Of a stretch of DNA of 64,000 nucleotides, positions 14,701-29,700 are shown piece after piece. This stretch comes from Baylisascaris procyonis (taxonomy: Eukaryota > Nematoda > Chromadorea > Rhabditida > Ascarididae). The translations under genes were made by a program, and so were the position numbers. The number at the start of each line of letters is the position of its first letter. Within the stretch, counting starts at the first letter, position 1. The stretch lies in assembly GCA_037389465.1 (NCBI GenBank), contig JAZARR010000212.1, positions 1,196,001 through 1,260,000 of the forward strand, given 5' to 3'. Under the pieces are notes generated by a model. The model was not told where the DNA came from. It ran no database searches and was given only the letters and a program-made list of their open reading frames with translations.

Positions 14701-17700
14701 AACGAAAAGATGGCGTCACCATTTTAAAATAAAGAGTAAAAAAATTAAACAATGCTGCCTAATTATTGTAGTTTCATGGCATAACAATATTTATAGCTGG
14801 TGAAACCCCGCAGCGGTCTGAAGAATAATGCACAGCTACACCCACTGAAGTTAGCGCCGTGCGACCCAAACAAAAAAGACCATTCCATCAAGTTGCTTGT
14901 TCGACCAGAGTACTTCACCAACAGATAATTTGCATTTACAAGCCTTTTTCCGCCCAGGTGTGTAACGCGAAACTGAGGTTTTTCTGACGCACCGTGGACC
15001 AATCTTGAGGCAATGTGCTCCCACATGGTCTTTATCTAGTGCTAGTGAAAAAGTACAGTGACGATCCACGAAAAAGACATTTCCGAGTCTTCACCAACCA
15101 AGCTTGTAAGCGAAGAGCCGTGATATTCGGTATTGGATCGCTTTAGAATAGAAGTGAATCCGACTAAAACTAGAGTCGCCTCTCATGCGCCTCATTCGAC
15201 ACTATTTTTTCCATACACTCAGTCCACATCTTTACGGCTGGCGATACAAGTGACTGTGCGAAATAATATCTTCAACTCATCTGCATGTATATAGAAACGC
15301 TATTCAAAGAAATCACACTGGCAGAAAACTTCAGTGATCTTTAATCAACACTGCACCTCTTGGGACTGCTCACAAGCTATGGCTTTGAACCTCTTTTCTA
15401 CATTCCTCTCTGTCATAATTGTCGCCGTAGCCTACTCCGCTTTCTTGTAAACATTCTGCAGCGTTGTTTCACGTTTTCATTTCCTTTTCATTACCTCATG
15501 CAAAAATTAAATATATATTTCAACTCTGTTTACTTCAAAGATCACTACGAAATTAAAAAAATAATCTGCATCTCCACTGTTTCATTCACAGAGAGTGTGG
15601 AGTGAGGAAAAGTCGGGTTAAGTTTGAGAGAAAAAATCATTTTCAGTAGAGTGGTGAAATCCTCTGGAAATGAAGAAAAGTGGTCCGCACGCTGAGAGTG
15701 TGTGAAATTGAGAAATTAAACGGAATTAGAATCAAAAAGTCTCCTAGATGCAGTGAAACTAATTCTCTAGATGGAACACATCTGTTGATGTAGTAATGTA
15801 AACGAACCAGAAAGCTGATCATGATATGATCAAGGAGCATCTGCTTGTTGGCTTTCTCCTTCGGTAGCGAAAGCAACAATTCACCACGGCTGTTACTCTC
15901 GGGCTTCCATTTCTCGTCGGACGCGATTACTGGAGCAGATAACGAAGAGATCGCATTATCATCAGCCTGTATGAAATGAATTTCTCAAAACAAACAGTTA
16001 CAGCAATGAACAAATCAATAGTACAAATAATACGGAAAGCGAACGATATTTTCTTCAGCTAAAAATATCAGAAAAAGTAATAAGGCAACCATATATGCAA
16101 AAAACGCCGAACGAAAAAAATAACAACAATAACAAAAAAAAAAAACGCTAAAATAAAATGCACGAAAACACATATTATATTTGCTGCTTAGAGGAAATGC
16201 GCAAATATGAGTAAAAAGCGAGAATGCACCATAAAGACTGAACCTGAATGAGTGGATGCTCTTGACGATCGCATGAAACAAGCACTGCTGCTGCATCTGC
16301 AATATTTAATTACATTTAACACTGCTGACAGAATTGAACATTTCAATTCTATTCGCCTCTCACATTTAGGTGATGTAAGTTTGCTTCCTCTAGTCATGTT
16401 CTACCAACAAAAATTTAAGTGGTGTCATATTGAAATGCAGCTTTCACAAAAGAGTTTACCTTTAGTGATACTGCCTGACATGTTATTGGCGAATGTATCG
16501 AGGGCTTTCATCGTTTGCAATTCGTCAGCATCGACCACTTCCGAATTCGTCACCAACTCATCAATATTCTCTTCTTCACCTCCTTGAATTGTAGATGATG
16601 TCGACACTGAAGGTGAACTGGAACCGCAACTACCCGCACCCGTCGCTACCGCACTTCCCATCGTTGTCATTGTCGTCATTGGTGGTTCCATTTGCTCTAC
16701 TTCAAAAGAAACGCAGATATTTTCAAGCGACACATCTTCGAAGCCTGGATAAAACCCGAATTCGTTGACAAGAATGGAGTTTATTCATGACTATATGTCG
16801 AATAATAGAATCTTGTTCAATAAAAGTTGGCTATGTCCCTTTCAGGACCGGACATCCCAGAATTGCAACGCCACTATATGAACAAGAACGTCCGTGGGCC
16901 AGCACTTGCAGTTTTCCCTCGGCCAGAACGACATATATGAATCCACACTACGATAATCATATTTTTGCGTATGCCGCACACAATGATATCAATACCTTGC
17001 GCAAGCAGCGCATGTAACAGTTAAATGAAAGTGTTAAATGCGCAGAACGTGGCAATATAGCAATGTCTGCAGAAATCACAAAAAAATAAAAATACACGGA
17101 AAAGCACAAGATTTGCGAGGCTTTCTGCGATAATACTACGCACTGGCTCAGACTTAACAGTTGAAAAACGAAGAGAAATGTCGAAAGATATACGGGCAAG
17201 CAACTCAGGAGGCTCTCATTGAATGAAGCTTGTGCTTGCAAGCCACCAAAAGCCCTGGCATCTCAGCACTGGTAAATGAGAGATAAAATACAATTTGAAA
17301 CTGCTGTCGATGAACTACCACGCAGCATAAGATCTCCACCGTCCAAATTCTGGTAACCTGGCAGAACGGAGATTCACATTTCAGTTGAGGCTATGAGTTA
17401 AAACTGCGTAGACCCTTACCCTTACTGAACTGCTGAACACTCTTTCAACATAAACATGCAACACGTAGACATATTCCCCATAATAATCAACTCACGCTGA
17501 ACAGCCGAGGACGCAGATGTGCAACTACAACTTGCAGCATAAAGTGGAGTGTTGTACAAAGCTAGTGAAAGAGAGGCGGCAGTGGTATATCCATGTAGTG
17601 ACCTTCAACTCTAAATCCACTGCCATTAGATGCACTTATGTTAGTGACAATGGTCGTGAAGATCTACCTTGGACTTTTGTTGCATTGTTGTATATATTTT

Positions 17701-20700
17701 GCTCATTGCGCAGACACGCGATAAGCGCAGAAATCGACGCTTTCTGCTTGTCTTCTGAGACAGGAAATACATCTCGTGGCAACGACGGTGAACATAGCTT
17801 CACTGCGTATGCCACAACCTGCAGAATTCAAAACAACTAGCAATAGCCTACCAGGATCATCTTATGCCTGATTATCAGAAGAAAGGGAAAAAAATTGGAA
17901 TTATTTAATTCAAAAGAAAAAACATTTGGAATAGTGGTCCTAACAGTCAAAACTACACAAACAGTGATCACTTGGGAGATTAACATAAAATCAACTGAAG
18001 GAACAACGCTGCTCAATGACACACGAAAAGTGAACGAAATAAACAGTATTGAAGTAAGCAATAAAAACAACCGGCGAAGTAGACGTTTTGTACCGATAAA
18101 GTTGTGAGTAAAAATCTTGAGTACCTATAAAGTTAAGGCCATCGATCATCACAAGAAATGAGATTGGTTCCATGTCATCGAACGACAATACATTCGCCAA
18201 CCTTATAGCGACTCTCTCTTACTCATTCAAGCTCACAAATACGAATGTCAGTCATCGCCATGTGTCACTTATCAAAAGCCGTGAAATTTCTGCTCAAGTG
18301 CCACGCTTTCTTTATACAGGCAGGTAATATTCACCGAGGTGTCTAAACAAAGATGTATCGTTTAGAACAAACGAACATTATCTGCTGCTGAGGCGACACG
18401 TGCCTCACCATATCGCACACCATCGATCCATCGAAATACATTCGAGAAATGCTCACCCTTCTCAAGCCTACTCGTGATAACTTCTCTGCATCTGAAATAG
18501 CACATTCCAGTCGACAGCATATAACCACCCATAAAGTCTTGTCCGCTTTTCATTTGGGTTGTATTGAGCATTCAAAAATTGCTGAGTGAATAGCAAAGGC
18601 AGATATCACAGATATTAAAGTGGTTGGGGAGCAAATTGTGAATATCGCCCGCCTCACATTATATGAAAGTGGACATCGTTACAATTATTACAATAAACTA
18701 GCCAATAACGTGCTATTATCACAAACCCCCTTCCAATCGCAATTTCTCACGTTTGTCTATGCTACATGTTTGAGTGAATCGACATCACGCAACGAAACCG
18801 CAGCAATCAACTGACCACTGCTTGCTCTTCTTAGGTGAATATGGAAAGAACTTTGATGCTGCAAACGCTTCCAACTTTCACCACATGTCGCACCGAAATT
18901 CACATAAGAATTTAAGCAAAAGAGCATTACCCAGCTTGAAAATTACTGCTTTAACATAATCTAGTGGATCACGTATCTTTCAGAAAATGACTAATTCAGC
19001 ACATCCTATTCACAGCAGTTTAGAATTTCCCCTAAAAGAACCATTTAAAAAACTCAAAATGCTCACTCCTAACAAAATTCAAAGAAGTAAAACGGATCGG
19101 AGACACCACATTTTTGACCAGGTACTAACAAATGGCACGCAAAAATCAGAAAAACGAACAAATAGCGTAGTATAGTTGATCTGGGAGACATGCCGACTGT
19201 ACACGCCGATAGCTCAACAGGGCCGATCAGTGACATCGCCTGCTCAATCAACGTGTCGAGTTCGCCGTCCTGTGTTGGCATTGTATCATAACTGCAACAA
19301 CTCATGTAAACAAACCTTACAACTCATGCAAACTGCATTCATTAAAGAACTACGCACGAACGCTTCCAGAGCCAGTGGATTTAATAAAGTCACATAGCAT
19401 TTCGCAGATGACTGACTGTCCTCCTTCACCCATCTATCGCAATTAGAACGTAAATATTCGAGGAGCAGTGTGCCTCATGCATTAGCTTTAAGCGTAGAAA
19501 CTGACTGCCACAAATGAATGGTCCATTGCGACACCTTAAAAAATGCGCTAACCGTTTCGAAGGAAAAGTACTGGTTATTGTCTAACTTTTCTTCACTTAC
19601 GACCGTGTGTAACTGGAACTGCGCAAAGGTCCCCCCGTTCATAAGCGCTAAATGAACTGAGATAGGGTTTCTTGTACTCTATAAGAAGTGTGGTTAGTTT
19701 CAGACTATTAGCTCAGCAGCTTTCATGGATGATCCATGCTTTACTGCAAAGTACTTGTTGTAAGTGACACTGGATGTTGCCACTTTAGCTCTCGTTTCGA
19801 AAATTTCATAAGCTAAAGGAAAAAAAGAAGCAATTCAGCGCACTTAAAAATTTCCTTTCAGGTTGAAATATCAATTTCCTGTATCATTCTATTCATAATA
19901 CAAAAAAAAGAGAGAAAACAAACTTTGCAATGCTGAATTCATGTGATGTTTTCATGAAAGCGAATGCAAAAGGCATCGCACTTGCTGCAGCCGCTGCACC
20001 TGTTGACTTCTTTTCACCAACATTCTTCATCATTGTGCTTCTTTGCAATGCTGAATATAACAAATTAGAGAAACATGCATATGAGCTAAAATTCAAAAAA
20101 AAGGGGAGGAAAAAAATATGAGATGGTAATTTTGTTTTCCCAGGCAATTTTCTGTCTACTTTCCTCAAAAAAACATTACTAAAAGCATCATCCATCTTAT
20201 TATTGCATGAAATTAAAAAATTGCAAAAAATCTGTTGAAATTTTCGAAACGAAATTGACAAAATGAGTACTGAAACATGACGAATATGAGGAAACTTTAC
20301 GGAAAGAACTGCAATATGCACTTCCGAAATAAGTAATTTTACAAGTCATATAGCATATTACTTTACTGCATTAAGTAAGAGCTAATCTACCAATAAACTT
20401 TCCACAATATCAAGTCAGAAGCCCATTTTGCTGGACGATTGCAATCACTCACGCCTTGTCCTGCTAGTTACTGTTGATGGCAGCTATACTACGTCCGTAA
20501 TAGAAGATTGTAGACAATTTTTCAGGCGGCGATAAAACGAAGTGGGATTAAAACATTCTGCTTATAATGGTAAGATGTTCAGTTCCTCATTCATACATGA
20601 TCCAACCCCCTCGCCTCCTCTCTAAAGTTCTACAAGAAGTGGAACTAACTTTGGAAAAGTGCATAACATCAAGAAAGACTAAAAGCAATACTGTTCAAAT

Positions 20701-23700
20701 GGAGAAATTACTGAAAAAAATAGTACTACACATGAAGAATAAGAACGAGTTATATTGACCAATAACACTTCATAAAAGTGAAGATAATCTGAAACTGAAG
20801 ATTCCTGGGTGACAGTACACTTAAGATTGTTATAATAAAACGTTGCATTAAACCTCCCTAGGAGAAAGTTATGCTTGAATTTTAGCAACAAAATGCTATA
20901 AGAAACGTCAGCGAATATTTTTGCTTAAAGCGAACAACTCTCCCAATCGCCTCATTTCATTCACACATGTCATTTACTAAAAGAAAGATAATTCATACTC
21001 ATGACTAATGCAAATGTGATGTGAAAAGCAAATAAGAGAACTCCCTCGTAAATGGCTAACCTTGTTCTGCAAGCTTGGTGTACTCGATTCCCGTGAGTTT
21101 CCGACAAAACTCCTCGACATCTGAAGTGGCGATACCTTCATATATGCTGGGTGGCACCGATGTACTCCCCTCCATGACAGAACTAGCCGCTATTTTAGCA
21201 TAGCCACGTGCTTCCGCCTCGATGACATCTTCCAGTAAACTAAGCACCGCGCTGCGCATCACCACTGCGTTCCGACTGCTCAATCCTGAAATATACAGAT
21301 GTCATCCCTCAAATAACCGAAGGTGCATGTTAGCTTCGTAAGAGTGGTATGTTTCACAAGTGTGCTGCATATGCGCCAAACAACAAAAACAAAAATCACA
21401 GAATCATCGAACAGTTTTTCCTTCCATAAACAATGGAACCTAAATTCTGAATATTATTGCAATTTTAAGAGCAATGAACGCTTCAAACCGATTTGAATGA
21501 GCTGGTTAAGATGATCTCCAATAACAGCCACCAACGGAATTGTGTGGTGAGAGGCATTGGTACAGATGCGAGACACCATCTGAAATCAACAGCAACTCAA
21601 TACAAGAAATCAAACATCAGCTGCTTACAACAGCTGCTCGCAATGAAATCACAAAGAACAGCACTCTGAATAAAGAACTCTGCTACTACAAACAACAACG
21701 AGACACTAATACTGCCTCATCGGTCAACGTGTTCACACTATGACCCCCTTCTTAAAAACGTCTTTTCCTGAAATCACTTCATGAATGATCTCTTCCCCCT
21801 TCATGCCCCCCAAGGCAAATCCGCTCTCGAAGCGATACTAGAAGAAAGAGTATATTTTCTATTGAATGTTGTTTTAAAAAGCAGTGCTAGCTTCTACTCA
21901 CTTCACGTGTGCAAAGATTCAGTGAATAGCATTAATTTGTTCATGTCGAGAGTGTACTCTGCAGAGTTATTCGGGTGAAACGCTGCACGTCATCCAGATG
22001 GTGCGAGCAGATAAAGCTGTGCGTTGCAAAAGTGTTTACTGTACGTTGAAGGGTAGAAAAGGGATAAATAAATAAAACAACACTGCGGCTCTCTTACTCA
22101 ATTGAGAAAAGTTTATTGCAAACACCCACCAGCAAATATATAAATTATAAATAGTAGCAAGCAAAATCCTACAGAGAAATAACCCATGTTGTCAACAGCA
22201 TTCAGGTCAAAAAGATATAAACTTTTGCGCAACAATGACGTGCCTTCAGAGCACATTAGAAAATCAATGCAGCTGAGCTATACCTTGCACAGAAGCAATT
22301 TGCCTCCAGACGGTATTTCATCGGTGTGCTCGCACAAAGTACGAATAAGACCACTCGCCACCGACTCGCATACCTCGAGTGGTAGCCTCAGTCGAATGTT
22401 ATATTGTCGTGGTCTATTCGAGCGTGGCTTCAACGGAGGTAAGGAACTGCTCTTGCCAGCCCATTTTATCAACTCTGAAAGTCACAAAAATCTTAAGTAA
22501 TAAAATAAACTAAATAAGCTAAGAATAGAGTGGAGGAGGGTGTTCGCAAGCATCCATTAAAAACGACTGAAACAATGAAAGAGAACTTTCAAACGTTTGG
22601 CATATTCAGCCTAGGCAGCAATTGCCATTTTGCACTCACAGGAAATCCCCTATACCATACACGAACCCACAACCTCATAAATGCCAAAAAAGCAAACATA
22701 AACTCTGACCACCCGATTACACTCACAGAACCACAACTGCTAAATACTTTCTGAACAAAATATGTAAGCAAACCTTCGATTTTTCCACTCGTAAAATCAG
22801 GAGTCAGTTTCGCGTTGAGTTCTTCCAGTTTCTAGAATATTATATCATTAAGCATGGAAACGACAACTGATAAAAAAGTGAAGTAAGAAATGAATGAATT
22901 GTTACTCTCGACTTGTAACGCATTTGTCCGACTCATCTCATATATCCTGCCATCTACTCTCAACGTGACCTCGTCAGTCACTGCTACACAAATGACCTCC
23001 TACTGAAATTAAACCTTTTTCGGACACTTTCAATATAGACACAACTCTACAAAAACGGAAATACGTTGTAAAATACCTTTTCAAAATGATCCTGCACCTG
23101 TCTCACTGTCATTTTTGGAAATCGAGATTTCGATCCGCTTGCGAATTTCGCAATAAACGTTTGATCATCTTGCTGCAATAAACGATACGAAATACTTCTA
23201 TTAAGATAATCCAAACATCAATTCGAAGTCACTGGAGATCATAGTTGGAGACAAGAGAGGGTAACGAATCAAAATAACTTCACGCGAGACTTCTTAAATA
23301 GTGTATAGCAAAAGTGCTAACAATTCCATAATTTCTAGCCGCTGTTATAAAGATGTCGCGATTATCCTTTGCAGAAGTGTTTTGCAAAAACAATTTCATT
23401 AATTACTTCGATGATGGCCGGCTTTTCAATTATCAAATTGAAAGTGTTGCTAATATCGCCGAATAGTATAAGAATTTTTGACAGAGCCGCATGGTAACTC
23501 TAAATGCTAATACTTGTGTTATAATTTATTTATGCCAGCTTCAGCCTATGCGGCAATTACTTGGTGATTCTATTGTGATCCAGTGATCCAGACAATTACA
23601 AATTGACCGAATCACCAATAATTCCCAAAATCGTCTCTTTCGATCCCTTCTCCACCTCTATCATCCTTTCATCTTTTAAAAACATAGCCTGAGAGTCTAC

Positions 23701-26700
23701 AACACATTCTAGATATGAATAATCATTGTTCAACTAATCCTGCGCAATATCCATAATCAACTCACCATTACCGATGAACTCGTAAGGGATTCGCTAGGTG
23801 TTTTGTCGAAGAACGATGACTTCAGCGACTTTGCTTCGGATTTCTTTTGCAGCTTATCGTCCATAGCCTTCACTGTTTTAGACATTCCCTTGATGCTCGC
23901 CTTCATTGCCTCCATCGTCTGCAGATGCTGCAGATGCTGACCCCACAGCGATTGTACCTTCGAATGCTAGAAATGATTAACAACGATTTTCGATATCTAC
24001 CTCTTGAAAATGGAAGAATAGAGAGCAAATATGTGAAATAAACTTGATATGGCTCAACTCTACTCGATGGCTACATGGCGCATGCGTAGAAGGCTAGTGT
24101 AGAAAACGATAGGAAAGTGGACAAATGAGAAAAGCAGTAAGAAAAAAGGCTGCACAAACTGCCAATGAAAAGTGCGTAGTGCCAGAAGCGAGATCACATT
24201 AAAATCGATGAAACGTATCTGGTGTGGGGATACCAATTTAATATAAAGTTATTCCTCTTTTTCTTCCCCTTGCAAGCCGGTTATCGGAAAAAGTTACAGT
24301 TCGACGGAGAAGAACATAGTGGAGAGGAAAAAAATTAGGAAAGGAGGAGAGGAGTGTAAAGCCGTGCCTGAATCCCTTCATGAGTCTTACAAATTGACTA
24401 ACTAATCCAGTAACGGATCAGAACAAAGGAGGAATATGGAAAATGAGCAAAAGGGCGAGGGGAGGGGGCGGCTGCCTCATAAAAATGAAACAGGCGAAGA
24501 AGATGTGCTGATGCTGAAAAAAAGAAAAAAAAAAACAATAGGTGTAAGGCTGCAACATTTATCACAGTACACACTTCAGAGTAAAGGGACTGTAATAGAA
24601 GAATATTGGGATCACGTTTTCTCTCCAAAATTTTTGTTGGCACCAACACAATCCTATTCACAGCATTCAGCCGTAAAAGGTGACACTCACTGCGAAATTA
24701 GAATGAAACGCCGCTAAGACAGAACAGCTTTATCTGCGGCATATGTTCATAGATATTTACCACAATCGCCATCAGTTCTGTATACCAATGACATTGAATA
24801 TGGCAACCTCCGCTTCCGAACAATTAACTTCGAGGGAATATCATGGTGGAATGTTATGGGATGCAAGATCGAAAGTGAATTAGAAATAGGAAAGGCACTT
24901 CTATACCAAATATTATATTTCTCAATCCATCCACCTAAGAGATGAACTTTCGTATGGATACATCGAGTCATAGGACATTGGAAAGAGATTGTATTCAATA
25001 ATACGGAATCTATAACAAGAAGAGTGGCTGTTAAATCTTCACTCAGCATATCGGGAAAGTGGTTATCTAAAAAACTCGTATCCAAAAAATCCTACATGCC
25101 TCTTCCCACCCCCCCCCCCCCAACAAAAAACCGAATAATCAATGTCACTGAGCTTTAGCGTTTCAGTAAAATTGAATAAACTTCCTTATTTCCAAAACAC
25201 AGAAAATACATTGCAGCACTGCGTCCTGTCACAACCAAAAGAAGACGAAATCATTATCGGTGGTTTATGAATAGAAAATCGAAATTCAAACCAGCTCAGC
25301 AGCAGTCGGTGAAGAAGCTCCCACGTCAACATCGGTGACGTTCGAAAGCCTAATGGGCCCCAACGGTGAACTCTTTTTCGTCGCAATTCTTGAGTAATCG
25401 CCCAGACGTTCCGTAGAGACGGATGGCGATGTTGCATGTGCGACTCCGAACGCAAATTCGCCAGCTGCGAACGCCCAACGATCTAATTTTCGCTTACCTA
25501 CACAAATCATAACCCTGATATCACGAATTTGAAAACACCAACATTACTTTCACATATATTCGGTGACTCTATGCAGAATCGAGTAAATAATTAGCGAAAC
25601 CAATCATCTTCAAAATCTGCGGTTGTTATTTGAAGGAGCAAAGCGATGATTGCAAATAGCACTCCGACAAAACAACCGAACGCAGATGAAATCTGTGATT
25701 ATGCATTATGTTTTCGATTTGAATCGAGAACGCTGACTTCCATTCTCCAAAAGTTATCCGCTTTGGATCTTTTCCAGATTATTGCGTTCGTTTTCTTTTT
25801 TTTTTTTTTTTTTTTTTTTTATTGAAACAGCAAAAAAAGTGAAAAATGATAAGAGGATGAGATTATCAAAGGCCCTGCAAAATCGAGATTTTTTTTGTCC
25901 ACTTCAGCTACATCTTCTGTTTGCTTTCTATCGAGAAGTACACAGCTAACTACCTGAACGGCGGATCAGATAAATACATTCGGTACAAAATTGTTCTTCC
26001 CCCGCTTTTCTTGAAAAAAAATGATGAGACGAAAAAAGTGCAGCAAGATATGAAGTAAGTGCTCGCTAAACGAACCACCAAGAATGACGTCGAATGCAGT
26101 TGAGGTAAGAAGGATAGCACAGCAGAGTAGACCCATTTGAAGTGTGGGTCGCTCATCGTTGTCCTTATTCTTCCTGTCCTCTGCCAGTGACTTTTTTAAA
26201 ATTTCGTCGATAAATTGCAGTAATTCGAGCATTACAGAAGCCTGTAATATAAACGCATCGTTTTTCCCGTTTTAGTTCCATATGCAATGTGCTTTTCACT
26301 ATTTCAGCATCTTCCGATAAAGACCTCTCTAACAGATTGAAAGCATTTGCTAATTTCATAAATACAAAGATTATCACTGATAGCTTCAAGGAGAATTCTC
26401 GTCCCGCCTGAAGAGGGCGGCTGCCCCCATATGGCAAAAAAGAGTACCACAAGTCGGCATATTAACAGCTAAATTCAAAAAACTGATAGTACCCTTACAA
26501 CCAATATACTTTGCAAACAACGGCTATAATTGCACAGTACAACCAAGCAACAAGTTTCTGCTAAAAAGCTTCAAAGATTTATTGAAAACAAACCTGCGAT
26601 GAAGCGGACTTGACCGTATGATTGCACAAGAAAGAGAGCAGCAAGAAAACCCTAAAAAATAAGAAATGAAGGCGTAGGCAATTCGTCACTGTGTGATTAA

Positions 26701-29700
26701 ACGCTACCTCCTTTTAAAATTATCTGTTCTAGATGCAAACTCATTTACTGTTATCCCACTCATCAATGATAAACCAGACGGATTGAAGGACATCTGCATC
26801 GTCAACAAGTAAAATTGCATGGAAATGTTCATCTGAAGCAGAATGATTAAACAGCCTTCATACAATAAATAAGGTGCACTTATGGGTTCGTGCGACTCGA
26901 ATAAAAAGTGGTCAACTATTAGCGGAAAGAGGATTGGAACATGAAGAGGTTGCTAGTGGGTTCAATTATAACAGCAAAACAACCAACTTCTCGTCGCACT
27001 TCTGCATCGGTGAAGAGAACAGTTCGATAAGAACACGTGGGAAGAAACTTGGCCACCAAGGCATCTCTGCACCATGATGGAAGAGCCATATTGCACAATC
27101 CACCTACAAGACAACAAATACTAACAACAGCGCATATGATAGATTCTGAAGTAAACAAAAATGATGAATTTTTGGTCCGAAATCAACTAGGGTTCAACGA
27201 CATCAGCGAACGACATATGCCGATAGTTTCGAAATACCTGAAGATGAGCCCCAATTTTTTAATCAAATCAATACAGCCAGCTGATACGAGAATAATAAAT
27301 GGACATTTTGTTCCACATAAATAAGCAGCAAACATTTTCGAAAACCACAACCTGTTTCCCACTCAGTGAAGTAAGCTATGCAAGTGGGAACTGAGGCAGA
27401 AATTGGCGAAGCCAATAAAAAACGCTTAATGAGGACGGTATTAATGACTAAAATCGAGTGTGATATGAGACAAACAGGTATAAAAGAACCACAACCGAGG
27501 ATTTCGGCCACAAAACCACCAAGCGTTAGTCAACGAGGTCAAACAACCAAACATAAGCGCAAGCATTATCTCACCTGCAATTTCGGCAAAGCAGTTGTGC
27601 AGAATAGCGTGAAATGCCGGACAGCCATATCAAGACTGAGCAAATAATGTGCACTCACTTCCTCGACGGTTGGTGATACATCAGACAACTCCATCAGCTA
27701 AATACACACAAAATATTGGTCACGCTTCGAGAATCGAATAATTTTGGTACGATTATGCTAGAGCGCCAATTAGCATCGTCTAGATCGCATCTCATTCTTT
27801 GAAATCAGACGCTTAACTGTTTTTACGCAAACACTTCCATGTAACGGAAATCGACTGGATAAAAATACTAATACAAATTTCCGCGCAATGCACCACTATA
27901 ACAGGTTCAACATCTGGAAGCGTTTTGCTCATAAAACATCGTCAAGTACGACTGCAACTGCACGGGACGCAAACGTATATCGAAGCAACTAGAAGAGTTA
28001 GGCGCGATGTTGAGATGAGGTAAGTCAGCAAACTGAATTAGGTTGACTTGAGCGAGAAATCGCACATGACGCCCTTCGCAGTAATCATACTAAGCTGTAA
28101 AGTAATGCCCTCTACTCCCCTTACATTTACATAGCCGTGTCCAATAATCAACCGATAAGTATTGTTGCTTCGTTAAATCAGAGGAGTGACGGGAGGGGGA
28201 AGGAGGATAGTAGGAATTCCAAGGATGACGCCAGTTCATGTCTGAGATTTCCATTTTTGGAAATATTCAAACGTACATTTGAAGAGTAATTGCCCGCTAT
28301 GTCGATGCCCTATCGCCTCATCAGACACCTCAATTCTAGATGGCCGCAAGTAGATAATACTGGATGTATTACGAATACGACTTATAGTGCTATAATGGGA
28401 CAATAAAAAAGTGCTGTTAATGCAACACCCGAAAGGGGAAAGGCAAGGAGCAAGGAAAGGCCGGCAAGAAAAAACGTTCGAAATAAGTACTGCAGAGTAG
28501 TTGTTGAGGAAACTATGAACAGAAATACAACTACCGAAAAGTAAAATAGCGTTTGCACTCCCCACCAAAATACGAAGATCTAAACATTTAACGACTACAA
28601 TGACTGCCACAAGGAATCATAGTGGAGAACAATTCATTGTCACAACGAAAGAAGATACGACTACCGATGGCGCCGAGTCTGGATCGACTGCCATCGTCGT
28701 ACAGTAGGCGGCAGCAGAACGAAGATCCAGAAGATGAACGGACTGGGTTAGCAGTCCGAAAAGTTGTTCGGCTACAACACGCAACTGCTCGGCACCACAG
28801 CTCTCCCAGCTGCCTTCCATCATGTGGAAGTCTGCAAAATAGTAAGTACTAAAAACATGCGATATTCAAAAGCCTATTTGTGTTGCGTAGAATTTCCCAA
28901 TAGCAGGAAGTTCTGACTTCTGAATCGGGAACAAAGGCTTCAACCGCAGAAGCCAACTGTGAGTATTTCAAAGCGCCAAAAAAGCTGAAAAACAACAAAA
29001 GGCTAATCGAATTCTTTGCAGCATTTGCTTTCTGCAGCAAGACCACAACAAGAATGAAATCAACGCCAAAGCGCTGCATGAGAAAGCAAGCGATCTTACC
29101 TTGCACCAGAGCCTGATGTGATGTGAGACGACGCACGACACCATGAACCACGTTCCACTGTGCACGCAGCAATGTGCATTCCTTGTAAACCTTCTTCACG
29201 TCCTTTTCATCCGCATCCTCTTCGACCAGGTTCACCAACTCATTGGTAGCTAATTGATGTCTGCACCTGAGGTCTTCGCAAAGCTGTCGCAGATGTTCGA
29301 TGCTAACCGGTGGCTATAAATAAAGCTTGTACAGTTAAGAAAAGACAGTACGAATATTCCATTATTGTCTCCAGTAATTGTACGCCGACGATAGAACACC
29401 TCTGCACATGAAAGTGGGAGACATAACAAAATTTATCGTAAAAAGGTAAACTTACCTCTCGCAACTTAAGCGACGTAGCTGGAGGATTGAAATGATTTGA
29501 AGATGGAAATTTAAAAAACGCCAACAACTATTGAGCGGAATCGAAAAAATGAGTGGTAAATGATAATCGCTGATAATAATCCGGGAAAATTTTTCATTGT
29601 ACAAAACAGCAGTTACAAACAGCAGTTACAAACGCTGACGACGTGCGACAGGAACCCTTTAAATAGATTTCTGTGCTTTAAAATAAAGCAACCTTTTCAT

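Noticed and set aside
19893..20321. 142-codon minus-strand frame as an independent gene
   Set aside because: Poor composition (Phe/Ser/Asn), poly-A derived Lys/Phe runs and no domain. Only a 51-nt part (20000-20050) could be a BIRC6 exon, and even this is weak.
26242..26452. Minus-strand 95-codon frame with [18 protein letters not shown]
   Set aside because: Exons 26594-26651 and 26076-26241 meet as [11 protein letters not shown], matching vertebrate BIRC6; the extra frame would disrupt this.
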